A stretch of DNA of 38,400 nt from NCBI GenBank assembly GCA_017541995.1, contig JAFXYD010000037.1, positions 1 through 38,400 on the forward strand, given 5' to 3'. The position numbers and the translations under genes are program-made. Below the pieces are notes generated by a model that saw nothing but the letters and a program-made list of their open reading frames with translations, had not been told where the DNA came from and searched no databases. The stretch is from Oscillospiraceae bacterium. Its GTDB lineage: Bacteria > Bacillota > Clostridia > Oscillospirales > Oscillospiraceae. Shown here in pieces: positions 9,060 through 16,620 of this stretch (position 1 is its first letter; the number at the start of each line of letters is the position of its first letter).

Positions 9060-10318
9060 ACAGAGCGGATGCAGTCCTGCTTTCTCTTACCGACGCTGCG
9101 CTGAATAAGCGCCCGCCTGTGGATCCGGAGCTGACAACGGAGCAGTGGATTGCCCTGCTTCGTCGGGCGGAGGCGCAAAAGATTCTTCCGCTGATTCTGG
9201 ATGCGTCCATCTCGCTTCCCTCCTGCCGCAGCGCTATTCGAGGCTGGCGTCAACAACAAAGCTCATGTGAAGCGGAGCTCCAATGGAAGGATCATGCCCT
9301 GGAGCAAGTGGCCCGCCAGGCGGTGCAGGAGAACGAGTTTTTGAACCTGGTGCTGGGGCTGCGGGAGCGGGGGCTGGAGCCGGTGGTGCTCAAGGGGCCC
9401 GTGCTGCGGGACCTCTGGCCCAGGCCGCTGCTGCGGCCCTCGGTGGACGACGACGTTCTGGTGCCGGAGGCGCAGATTATGGACTTCCACCGGGCCTTTC
9501 TGGAGCTGGGCCTCAGGCCGGACGACCCGGAGGCGGATCCCCGGCAGTGCCAGGAGCTGGGCTACCACAAGCCCGGCTCGCCCCTCTACGTGGAGCTGCA
9601 CCGCTGCCTCTTTGACCCGGACTCGGAGTTCTTCGCGGCCTTCAACGAGCCCTTTGCCGAGGCCCTGGGCCGGAGCGTCCCCATTCAGGTCCAGGACGTA
9701 AGGCTGCAAACCCTGGCCCCCACGGATCATCTGCTCTTTCTGATCCTCCACGCCTTCAAGCACTTCCTCCACAGCGGCATCGGCCTGCGGGTGGGGGCGG
9801 ATATCTGCCTCTTTGCCCGGCATTATGCCGAAGAGCTGGATCTGGAATATATCAAAAATCAGTGCGCCGCCTTCCGCTGTCTGCGCTTCGCCGCCGCCCT
9901 GTTCCGGGTGGGGGAGAAGCAGCTGGGCATACCGGCCCCGGGGGTCTTCGCCGAGGTGGAGAGCGACGAGACGGCCCTTTTGGAGGACATGCTGGACGCG
10001 GGGCTCTACGGGGAGGCCATCGACCGGCTCCACAGCGCCAACATCACCCTGGCCGCCGCGGCCCGGGGCAAGGGAGAGACGAGCCGGGCGGGAGGCCTGA
10101 AAAGCAGCCTGCTGCTGCCGGCCTCCAGGCTTTCGGGGCGCTATCCCTGGCTGAAAAAGCGTCCCTGGCTGCTGCCCGCGGCCTGGGCCGCCCGGGGAGC
10201 GGACTATCTGCTGGGCCGGAAGAAGTACGGCAGGCAGAGCCCCGCCGCCAGCCTGCGCATCGGCCGGGAGCGGGTCCGCCTGCTGGAGCGCTACGGGATC
10301 ATAGACGAAAACAGATAG
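9056..10318 (+). CDS. Family-5 nucleotidyltransferase (NTP_transf_5-like)
   Basis: A 420-residue protein with the hallmarks of the uncharacterised nucleotidyltransferase family often found beside HprK-like kinases and PqqD proteins. These are a VVLKGPVLRDLWP segment followed by LRPSVDDDVLV, where the DxD acids would bind metal. Later come LELHR-like (YVELHRCLFDP) and DHLLFLILHAFKHF segments. It is predicted to transfer a nucleotide or sugar-like group; the substrate is unknown. The ATG lies in an ATGA overlap with the PqqD-like gene. Base composition changes inside the gene: the first 75 codons resemble the lower-GC cassette, and from about 9290 onward the gene is very GC-rich. A strong terminator follows at 10344. 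Confidence 0.8.
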   Translation: MNRADAVLLSLTDAALNKRPPVDPELTTEQWIALLRRAEAQKILPLILDASISLPSCRSAIRGWRQQQSSCEAELQWKDHALEQVARQAVQENEFLNLVLGLRERGLEPVVLKGPVLRDLWPRPLLRPSVDDDVLVPEAQIMDFHRAFLELGLRPDDPEADPRQCQELGYHKPGSPLYVELHRCLFDPDSEFFAAFNEPFAEALGRSVPIQVQDVRLQTLAPTDHLLFLILHAFKHFLHSGIGLRVGADICLFARHYAEELDLEYIKNQCAAFRCLRFAAALFRVGEKQLGIPAPGVFAEVESDETALLEDMLDAGLYGEAIDRLHSANITLAAAARGKGETSRAGGLKSSLLLPASRLSGRYPWLKKRPWLLPAAWAARGADYLLGRKKYGRQSPAASLRIGRERVRLLERYGIIDENR

Positions 10319-10343
10319 GGGCAAGCTGTCTGAAATATGCACG

Positions 10344-10381
10344 AAAAACCCACAGGGAAGCGGATTTCCTTGTGGGTTTTT
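10344..10381 (+). terminator. Rho-independent terminator
   Basis: Arms 10344-10359 and 10366-10381 pair over 16 bp with one G-U. The right arm ends in TTTTT. It closes the kinase/PqqD/nucleotidyltransferase operon. Confidence 0.85.
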
Positions 10382-10386
10382 GCGTC

Positions 10387-10415
10387 TTGACCCATTTGCC
10401 CAAACATGGTAGAAT
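10387..10415 (+). promoter_or_regulatory. Sigma-A promoter of the BMP-fusion operon
   Basis: TTGACC (10387-10392) and TAGAAT (10410-10415) are separated by 17 bp, 45 nt before the chosen start at 10461. Confidence 0.65.
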
Positions 10416-10460
10416 GTGGCCGAACCAAGGAAATCTATCCATGAAAAGGAAATGCCAAGC

Positions 10461-12407
10461 ATGTCTTACGAAGCAAGTGAACAATACGCCAAGGCCCTGA
10501 AAAGCGGCCAGAAATATTTGAAAACAGCCCAGGCCCAGGGCCTGGATCCCTATCCCGCGGTGCTCGACGAGATCGAGTCCCGCTACGAGATCGTCGGCCG
10601 GGTGGAGCTGGGCCTGCTGAATATCCCCGCGGAGCTCATCGTGGGCACCCGCAGCGCGGGGCGCACCGCCGCCCTGGCCGGGAACTTCATGCCCCTGCTG
10701 GAGCCCGACACCGAGTTCGGCACCAAATGGATCCGCCTCTGCGAGGCCCACGCCGAGGAGGGGATCCGGGACCCCATCCTGGCCTATGAATTCCTGGGCA
10801 AGTTCTACGTCCAGGAGGGGAACAAGCGGGTCAGCGTGCTGAAAAGCTACGACGCCCCCACCGTGGCGGCCAAGGTGATCCGGGATCTGCCCGCCCGCAG
10901 CGAGGAGCCGGAGATCAAGCGCTACTACGAGTTTTTGCAGTTCTACAATCTGACGGGCCTCTACGGTCTGAACATGGAAAAGCCCGGCGACTACGGAAGG
11001 CTCCTGGCCGCCCTGGGCATGGAGGAGGGCCACGTCTGGTCCGAGGACGAGCGCCGCAGCTTCCGCTCCGGCTTCGCCCGCTTCCAGGCCGCCTACGCCA
11101 AAATGAAGCAGCAGCCCGCCACCCCCGCGGAGGCCCTGCTGGTCTGGCTCCAGGTCTTCCGCTTCTCCGACATCAAGGAGATGGGCATGAACGAGCTGGT
11201 GAGCCACATCGCCGCCCTCTGGCCGGATATGAAGCTGCAAAACGAGTCGGAGACCCCCGCCATCGAGGTACAGCCGGAGCTGCCCGAGAAGGACCAGGGC
11301 CTGGTCTCCAAGCTCATCAGCGCCGTCAGCCAGCCGGACCGGATCAAGGTGGCCTTTATCTACGGTTTCGATCCCAAGACCAGCAGCTGGACCAACGCCC
11401 ACGAGCAGGGCCGCAGGGCCATGGTGGAGGCCCTGGAGGGCAAGGCGGAGGCCATGACCTACATCGCCCGGGACCGGGATTACTTCGCCGCCATGACCGG
11501 GGCGGTGGAGGACGGGGCGGAGATCATCTTTGCCACCACGCCCCCCATGATCGACGCCTGCCGGAAGATCGCCGCCATGCACAAGAACGTCAAGGTCTTC
11601 AACTGCGCCATCTCCCAGCCCTACACCGGCGTCACCATGTACTACAGCCGGATCTACGAGTGCAAGTTCATCACCGGCGCCATTGCCGGGGCCATGGCCG
11701 CCAACGACCGGGTGGGCTATATCTCCAGCTACCCCATCTTCGGGGAGCCCGCCGCCATCAACGCCTTCGCCCTGGGGGTGCGCATGGTGAATCCCCGGGC
11801 CCGGGTGGAGCTGCTCTGGTCCTGCGCCCGCCGGGACTGCGCCGAGGAGCTGCGCCGCCGGGGGATCCGGGTGATCTCCAACCGGGACGCCGCAGGCTCC
11901 GAGGACGGCTACTGGGCCTTCGAGTGGGGCACCTACCTGGACGACGGGAAGGGCGAGCAGACGGCCCTGGCCCTGCCCTGCTGGAACTGGGGCGCCCTCT
12001 ATGAGAAGCTGGTGCGCTCCGCCCTCCAGGGCAAGCTGGAGACCGGCCCCGCCGACAAGGCCGTGAACCTCTGGTTCGGCATGGACAGCGGCGTCATAGA
12101 CGTGCGCCTCTCCGACCAGCTGCCGGACGGCGTCCGCAGCCTGGCCCAGCTGCTGAAGCGCGGCCTGGCCGAAGGCCGCATCGACCCCTTCCGCAGCCGG
12201 ATCCTGGATCAGAACGGCGTTTTGCGCTGCAGCGGCGAGGAGGGCCTGGGGGCGGAGGCTCTGATGCGGATGGACTGGCTCTGCGACAACGTGGACGGCG
12301 CCTTCCCCGGCTTCGACGAGCTGCTGCCCGGCTCCAGGGAGATGGTCCGCCTGCTGGGCCTCTACCGGGATGATATTACCACCGTAAAGGAGGAGAAACA
12401 GCTGTGA
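10461..12407 (+). CDS. Cytoplasmic ParB-like/BMP-family fusion protein
   Basis: A 648-residue protein without a signal peptide or lipobox. The ATG at 10461 has AAAGGA 10 nt upstream; the in-frame ATG at 10416 abuts the promoter and was rejected. The N-terminal half includes a ParB/sulfiredoxin-like stretch around residues 105-150 (DPILAYEFLGKFYVQEGNKRV). The C-terminal half, from about residue 295 (RIKVAFIYGF), matches the BMP/Med periplasmic-binding fold, with WTNAHEQGRRAM, IIFATTPPMIDA and GYISSYPIFGEP segments. BMP proteins normally bind purine nucleosides outside the cell for ABC transporters. A cytosolic version suggests an intracellular sensor or a regulator. The stop overlaps the GTG of the metallophosphoesterase (GTGA), so the two are probably made together. 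No transporter genes are nearby. Confidence 0.78.
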   Translation: MSYEASEQYAKALKSGQKYLKTAQAQGLDPYPAVLDEIESRYEIVGRVELGLLNIPAELIVGTRSAGRTAALAGNFMPLLEPDTEFGTKWIRLCEAHAEEGIRDPILAYEFLGKFYVQEGNKRVSVLKSYDAPTVAAKVIRDLPARSEEPEIKRYYEFLQFYNLTGLYGLNMEKPGDYGRLLAALGMEEGHVWSEDERRSFRSGFARFQAAYAKMKQQPATPAEALLVWLQVFRFSDIKEMGMNELVSHIAALWPDMKLQNESETPAIEVQPELPEKDQGLVSKLISAVSQPDRIKVAFIYGFDPKTSSWTNAHEQGRRAMVEALEGKAEAMTYIARDRDYFAAMTGAVEDGAEIIFATTPPMIDACRKIAAMHKNVKVFNCAISQPYTGVTMYYSRIYECKFITGAIAGAMAANDRVGYISSYPIFGEPAAINAFALGVRMVNPRARVELLWSCARRDCAEELRRRGIRVISNRDAAGSEDGYWAFEWGTYLDDGKGEQTALALPCWNWGALYEKLVRSALQGKLETGPADKAVNLWFGMDSGVIDVRLSDQLPDGVRSLAQLLKRGLAEGRIDPFRSRILDQNGVLRCSGEEGLGAEALMRMDWLCDNVDGAFPGFDELLPGSREMVRLLGLYRDDITTVKEEKQL

Positions 12408-12994
12408 AGCTGCTGCTGATTTCCGACCAGGAGGAACCCTATCTGTACGACTACTACCAGCCGGGCCGCCTGGCCGGATACGATATCATCCTATCCGCCG
12501 GGGACCTGAAGCCCGCCTACCTGCGCTTTCTGGTGACCATGGCGAACCGGCCCCTGCTCTACGTCCACGGCAACCACGACACCCGCTACGAGGCGGATCC
12601 CCCCGAGGGCTGCGACTGCGTGGACGGCAAGCTCGTGGTCTGCAAGGGGCTGCGGATCCTGGGCCTGGGGGGCAGCATGCTCTACAGCGGCGGCCCCCAC
12701 CAGTACAGCGAAAAGCAGATGCAGCGCCGGGCCCGGAAGCTGCGCCGGGCCGTCAAGAAGGCCGGAGGGGTGGACATCATCCTGACCCACGCCCCCGCCC
12801 GGGGCTACGGGGACGCGGACGACCCGGCCCACCGGGGTTTCGAATGCTTCAATGAGCTCATCGAGCAGTACAAGCCCAGATACCTCATCCACGGCCACCA
12901 GCATCTGAACTACCGCACCTTTTCCCAGCGGATCTGCCAGGCCGGGGAGACCACCATCATCAACGCCTGCGGCCGCTATGAGCTGGAGCTTTAG
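12404..12994 (+). CDS. Calcineurin-like metallophosphoesterase
   Basis: A 196-residue phosphoesterase of the YfcE/Icc-type fold. Metal-binding motifs are visible: ISDQEEP near residue 7 (one acid in place of the usual DxH), AGDLK near 32, HGNHD near 55, THAPARGYGD near 124 and HGHQH near 163. The replacement of DxH by a DQE sequence is a real departure from the classic motif, though the other metal ligands are intact. It starts with GTG after a strong AAAGGAGGAG and overlaps the stop of the BMP fusion, indicating coupled translation. The substrate could be a cyclic nucleotide, nucleotide or phosphoprotein. The partner's nucleoside-binding fold makes a nucleotide-related substrate attractive, but that is inference. 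Confidence 0.82.
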   Translation: MKLLLISDQEEPYLYDYYQPGRLAGYDIILSAGDLKPAYLRFLVTMANRPLLYVHGNHDTRYEADPPEGCDCVDGKLVVCKGLRILGLGGSMLYSGGPHQYSEKQMQRRARKLRRAVKKAGGVDIILTHAPARGYGDADDPAHRGFECFNELIEQYKPRYLIHGHQHLNYRTFSQRICQAGETTIINACGRYELEL

Positions 12995-13043
12995 CGTTTT
13001 TCACAATATTAGCTGTTCTTATGGTACAGGTACTTGTTCGGAG

Positions 13044-13072
13044 TTGACAAAAAGCGGAATTGCGGATATAAT
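13044..13072 (+). promoter_or_regulatory. Consensus sigma-A promoter of arcA
   Basis: TTGACA (13044-13049) and TATAAT (13067-13072) with a 17-bp spacer, 45 nt before the arcA start. Both hexamers are perfect, so expression should be strong. Confidence 0.88.
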
Positions 13073-13116
13073 AGAAGCATGAAACTATGGCCTCTTTGGC
13101 AAAGGAGCAATTTTTT

Positions 13117-14334
13117 ATGCCGATCTATGTCAAAAGTGAGATCGCGCCCCTCAAGCGCGTTATGCTGCACCGTCCCGGCCAGGAGCTGGAGCATCTGACC
13201 CCCGGCACCCTGGACCGGCTGCTCTTCGACGACATCCCCTATCTGGAGGTGGCCCAGCAGGAGCACGACCGCTTCGCCCAGGTCCTGCGGGAGAACGGCT
13301 CCGAGGTGGTCTATCTGGAGGATCTGGCCGCCGAGACCCTGAAGGCCAACCCCGGCCTGCGGGAGGAATTCCTGAAGGAGTTTGTCACCTTCTCCCCCAA
13401 CGTGGACTACCGCCGGGAGCTCTATGAATACCTGATGGCGATTCCCGACGACAAGGCGCTGATTCTGAAGACCATGGCCGGCGTCTCCTTCCGGGAGCTG
13501 GGGGCCTCCCCCAAGTTCACCCTGCCCGCCATGCTGAACCGGCAGAACAACTTCGTCCTGGAGCCCATGCCCAACCTCTACTTCACCCGGGACCCCTTCG
13601 AGTCCATCGGCGAGGGCGTGGCCATCAACCGCATGTACTCCGTCACCCGCTGCCAGGAGACGATCTTTGCCCGCTACATCTTCAAATACCATCCCGAGTT
13701 CGGGGGCAAGGTCCATCTCTACGCCAACGGCACCGAGCACTACTCCCTGGAGGGCGGCGACGTGCTGAACCTGTCGCCGGAGGTGGTGGCCATCGGCATC
13801 TCCCAGCGTACCACCCCCGAGGCCGTGGAGAACATCGCCAAGAAGCTCTTCGCGGACCAGGACGCCACGGTTCGCACCGTGCTGGCCCTGGAGATCCCCT
13901 GCATGCGGGCCACCATGCACCTGGACACCGTGCTGACCCAGGTGGACCACAACAAGTTCGTGGTATTCCCCGATATGCTGGACAGCCTGCGGATCTTTGA
14001 GATCACCCCCGCCGCCCAGGGCAGGCTCCACATCCGGGATATGGGCGACAATCTCCGGGCGGCCCTGGAGTACCACCTCCACCGGGACGACATTCAGCTC
14101 ATCCTCTGCGGCGGCGGCGACAACGTGGTGGCCCAGCGGGAGCAGTGGAACGACGGCTCCAACACCCTCTGCGTGGCCCCCGGCAAGGTGGTGGCCTACA
14201 ACCGCAACGTGGTCACCAACCGGATCTTCGAGGAGAACGGCATCACCGTGCTGAAGATCCCCTCCGGCGAGCTCAGCCGGGGCCGCGGCGGCCCCCGCTG
14301 CATGTCCATGCCTTTGAATCGAGCTGCTCTGTAG
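13117..14334 (+). CDS. arcA: Arginine deiminase
   Basis: A 405-residue enzyme, the normal family length, that hydrolyses L-arginine to citrulline and ammonia. Visible motifs are FTRDPF near residue 158, the GGDVL segment, the catalytic HLDTVLT segment, and the nucleophile Cys395 in CMSMPL near the C-terminus. The ATG at 13117 is chosen because AAAGGAG lies 9 nt upstream; an earlier in-frame ATG at 13087 lacks one. It is driven by a perfect promoter and followed, after a tandem repeat, by ornithine carbamoyltransferase, which would split citrulline phosphorolytically. The TAG stop lies inside the first copy of that repeat. No carbamate kinase, arginine/ornithine antiporter or ArgR gene is in the window. 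Confidence 0.97.
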   Translation: MPIYVKSEIAPLKRVMLHRPGQELEHLTPGTLDRLLFDDIPYLEVAQQEHDRFAQVLRENGSEVVYLEDLAAETLKANPGLREEFLKEFVTFSPNVDYRRELYEYLMAIPDDKALILKTMAGVSFRELGASPKFTLPAMLNRQNNFVLEPMPNLYFTRDPFESIGEGVAINRMYSVTRCQETIFARYIFKYHPEFGGKVHLYANGTEHYSLEGGDVLNLSPEVVAIGISQRTTPEAVENIAKKLFADQDATVRTVLALEIPCMRATMHLDTVLTQVDHNKFVVFPDMLDSLRIFEITPAAQGRLHIRDMGDNLRAALEYHLHRDDIQLILCGGGDNVVAQREQWNDGSNTLCVAPGKVVAYNRNVVTNRIFEENGITVLKIPSGELSRGRGGPRCMSMPLNRAAL

Positions 14335-14514
14335 GGGCGGTCATTGGCCGCCCGCAAAACGGGGCGGCAGCCGTGGCGCACAATGTGCGCCGCTACCCGA
14401 GGCTTCCACGGTAGGGGCGGTCATTGGCCGCCCGCAAAACGGGGCGGCAGCCGTGGCGCACAATGTGCGCCGCTACCCGAGGTTTCCACAGTAGGGGCGG
14501 TCATTGGCCGCCCG
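14331..14514 (+). repeat. 80-bp tandem repeat, 2.3 copies, built from GTAG mini-hairpins
   Basis: Copies start at 14331, 14411 and 14491 (the last is 24 bp). Each full copy begins with GTAG plus a GGGCGGTC-ATT-GGCCGCCC hairpin. It ends with an inverse element (14375-14396, 14455-14476) that reads GTAGCGGCGCAC-ATT-GTGCGCC on the minus strand. The copies are nearly identical (CTTCCACG versus TTTCCACA at the end). The first copy supplies the arcA stop codon. Confidence 0.92.
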
Positions 14515-14586
14515 CTGTAACTGTCTGTAAGCTGCGGTCAAACCGGACCGTACATATAACCTTTAACAAAAAAGGAGAAAATTACC

Positions 14587-15579
14587 ATGCCTGTCAATCT
14601 CAGAGGACGCAATTTCCTGAAGCTGCTGGACTACACTCCCGAGGAGATCCGCTATCTGCTGGACCTCAGCCGCGAATTCAAGCGCAAGAAGATGGCCGGT
14701 GAGCCCCATCGCTACCTGGCCGGCAAGAACATCGTTCTGCTGTTCGAAAAGACCTCTACCCGTACCCGCTGCTCCTTTGAGGTGGCCGGCATGGATCTCG
14801 GCTGCGGCGTGACCTATCTGGATCCCGGCAGCTCCCAGATGGGCAAGAAGGAATCCATCGCGGATACCGCCCGGGTGCTGGGCCGCATCTATGACGGCAT
14901 CGAGTACCGGGGCTTCGACCAGTCCATCGTGGACGAGCTGGCCCGCTATGCCGGCGTTCCCGTCTGGAACGGTCTGACCAACCAGTTCCATCCCACCCAG
15001 ATGCTGGCCGACGTGCTCACCATCGAGGAGAACTTCGGCACCGTCAAGGGCAAGAACTTCACCTTCATGGGCGACGCCCGGAACAACGTGGCCAACTCTC
15101 TGATGGTGGTCTCCGCCAAGCTGGGCATGAACTTCACCGCCTGCGGCCCCAAGGAGCTGTGGCCCGAGGAGGGTCTGGTGGCGACCTGCAAGGAGATTGC
15201 CGCGGAGCACGGCTGCACCATCCGTCTGACTGAGGACGTGAAGGAAGGCAGCGCCGACGCCGACGTGATCTACACCGATATCTGGGTCTCCATGGGCGAG
15301 CCCGACGAGATCTGGGCCAAGCGCATCGCCCTGCTGAAGGACTACCAGGTGAACAAGGAGCTGATGGCCAACGCCAAGCCCACCGCCATCTTCATGCACT
15401 GCCTGCCCTCCTTCCACGACACCAAGACCACCATCGGCGCCGACATCGCCAAGAAGTTCGGCATCACCGAGATGGAGGTCACCGACGAGGTCTTTGAGTC
15501 CAAGCAGTCCAAGGTCTTCGACGAGGCCGAGAACCGCATGCACACCATCAAGGCCGTCATCTACGCCACCCTCTGCTGA
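14587..15579 (+). CDS. Ornithine carbamoyltransferase
   Basis: A 330-residue cytoplasmic enzyme interconverting citrulline/phosphate and ornithine/carbamoyl phosphate. Carbamoyl-phosphate binding is shown by S57-R61 (STRTR) and HPTQ at 135-138. The ornithine side is shown by D231 and SMG at 235-237, and the catalytic HCLP motif is at 271-274. AAGGAG precedes the ATG. Lying just downstream of arcA, it most likely acts catabolically (arcB), although an anabolic argF role cannot be excluded because no other arg or arc genes are nearby. The leader is formed by the tandem repeat and a short unique stretch, so repeat hairpins may affect readthrough from arcA. Confidence 0.96.
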   Translation: MPVNLRGRNFLKLLDYTPEEIRYLLDLSREFKRKKMAGEPHRYLAGKNIVLLFEKTSTRTRCSFEVAGMDLGCGVTYLDPGSSQMGKKESIADTARVLGRIYDGIEYRGFDQSIVDELARYAGVPVWNGLTNQFHPTQMLADVLTIEENFGTVKGKNFTFMGDARNNVANSLMVVSAKLGMNFTACGPKELWPEEGLVATCKEIAAEHGCTIRLTEDVKEGSADADVIYTDIWVSMGEPDEIWAKRIALLKDYQVNKELMANAKPTAIFMHCLPSFHDTKTTIGADIAKKFGITEMEVTDEVFESKQSKVFDEAENRMHTIKAVIYATLC

Positions 15580-15589
15580 TCCGCCATCC

Positions 15590-15625
15590 CCGCGGCCCGA
15601 CCTGCCCAGGCCGGGCCGCGGTTTT
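15590..15625 (+). terminator. Rho-independent terminator after ornithine carbamoyltransferase
   Basis: The GC-rich arms CCGCGGCCCG (15590-15599) and CGGGCCGCGG (15612-15621) are followed by TTTT. Confidence 0.85.
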
Positions 15626-15652
15626 GATTTGAGAATCAGAATACGCAAGTCG

Positions 15653-15722
15653 GTAGCGCCGGCAATCTGCCGGCCGTAACGGCAAGCCGGAGCGGATCGG
15701 GCCGGCAGATTGCCGGCGCTAC
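15653..15722. repeat. Inverted pair of GTAG mini-hairpins (BIME-like)
   Basis: The 23-bp unit at 15653-15675 (GTAGCGCCGGCA-ATC-TGCCGG plus CC) recurs as an exact inverted copy at 15700-15722, with 24 bp between them. The same 23 bp occurs a third time at 24301-24323. Each unit is itself a 7-bp hairpin with a 3-nt loop. Confidence 0.9.
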
Positions 15723-15757
15723 AGACTGACAATTCCGAATCCTTGGAGGCGTTTTCC

Positions 15758-16489
15758 ATGAAGCAATACCGGGCGTATCTCTTTGACCTCTACGGCACCC
15801 TGGTGGACATCCACACGGACGAGGGCAGGCCGAAGCTCTGGAAGGACGCGGCGGCATACTATACGGCCCATGGGGCGGCCTATGACGCGCAGGAGCTGCG
15901 CAGCGCCTATCTGCGGCTCTGCGGGGCGGAAACGGCGGCCCTTCAGGCCCTCCATCCCGGGGCCCTGGTGGAGATCGAGCTGCTCCGGGTCTTCCGGGCC
16001 CTGTATACGGAGAAGGGCCTGCGGCCCGCCGAGACGCTTTTGGCGGATACCGCCTGGTACTTCCGCCGGGCCTCCACCACCCATCTGCGGGCCTACGCCG
16101 GGGCCGGGGCGCTGCTGGAGGCCCTGCGGGCCCCGGGGCGGAGGGTGATCCTGCTCTCCAACGCCCAGAGCTGCTTCACCCGGCCGGAGCTGGCGCTGCT
16201 GGGACTGACGAAGTACTTCGACCGGGTCTATCTCTCCTCCGAGGAAGGCTTCCGCAAGCCGGACCCCCGCTTCTTCCGGGTCCCCCTGGAGGAGCTGGGC
16301 CTGCCGCCGGAGGACTGCCTCATGATCGGCAACGACCCGGGCTGCGACGTCGGCGGGGCCGCGGCGGCGGGCATGGACGCCGTGTACATCCGCTCCGGCC
16401 TCTCGCCCCGGGAAGCGGCGGCCCCGGCGGGGGCCATCCTGTCCCTGGACCGGATGGATCTGAGGGCGCTGGGACGAAGACTGTTATAA
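15758..16489 (+). CDS. HAD-superfamily hydrolase (subfamily IA)
   Basis: A 243-residue HAD-like hydrolase. Motif I is FDLYGTLVD with nucleophile D10; the second position of DxD is Tyr12, as in haloacid-dehalogenase-like members. Motif II is LLSNAQ, the motif III lysine is in FRKPDPRFF, and motif IV is MIGNDPGCDVGGA. A helical cap (residues about 20-100) lies between motifs I and II. The ATG at 15758 has TTGGAGG 8 nt upstream; upstream codons run into the BIME-like repeat. Substrates of this group are small phosphate esters or haloacids, and the sequence does not settle which. It appears to be monocistronic, with a terminator immediately downstream. Confidence 0.9.
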   Translation: MKQYRAYLFDLYGTLVDIHTDEGRPKLWKDAAAYYTAHGAAYDAQELRSAYLRLCGAETAALQALHPGALVEIELLRVFRALYTEKGLRPAETLLADTAWYFRRASTTHLRAYAGAGALLEALRAPGRRVILLSNAQSCFTRPELALLGLTKYFDRVYLSSEEGFRKPDPRFFRVPLEELGLPPEDCLMIGNDPGCDVGGAAAAGMDAVYIRSGLSPREAAAPAGAILSLDRMDLRALGRRLL

Positions 16490-16495
16490 ACATAC

Positions 16496-16546
16496 AAAAA
16501 TCCGAAGCAATCCTTGGGAAAAATCCCGATTGTTTCGGATTTTTTT
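16496..16546 (+). terminator. Rho-independent terminator after the HAD gene
   Basis: Arms 16496-16512 and 16528-16544 pair over 17 bp with one G-U, and a run of seven T closes the hairpin. Confidence 0.9.
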
Positions 16547-16555
16547 GAAAACAGC

Positions 16556-16584
16556 TTGCATATAAATCGAAAAGGTTGTATAGT
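16556..16584 (+). promoter_or_regulatory. Sigma-A promoter of the MscS gene
   Basis: TTGCAT (16556-16561) and TATAGT (16579-16584) with a 17-bp spacer, 36 nt before the ATG. Confidence 0.7.
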
Positions 16585-16620
16585 GGAATCGGGAGAAAAA
16601 ACTGGAAAGGAAGCGATTCT

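Noticed and set aside
9263-10462. 399-codon antisense frame over the nucleotidyltransferase
   Set aside because: Gln/Pro/His-rich composition typical of the reverse strand of GC-rich genes; it runs through the terminator.
13009-14082. 357-codon antisense frame over arcA
   Set aside because: arcA is unambiguous, and the antisense product is His/Gly/Val-rich noise that also covers the arcA promoter.
14331-14514. CRISPR-like look of the 80-bp tandem repeat
   Set aside because: Units are contiguous with no variable spacers, there are no cas genes, and the repeats are hairpin pairs of the GTAG family.
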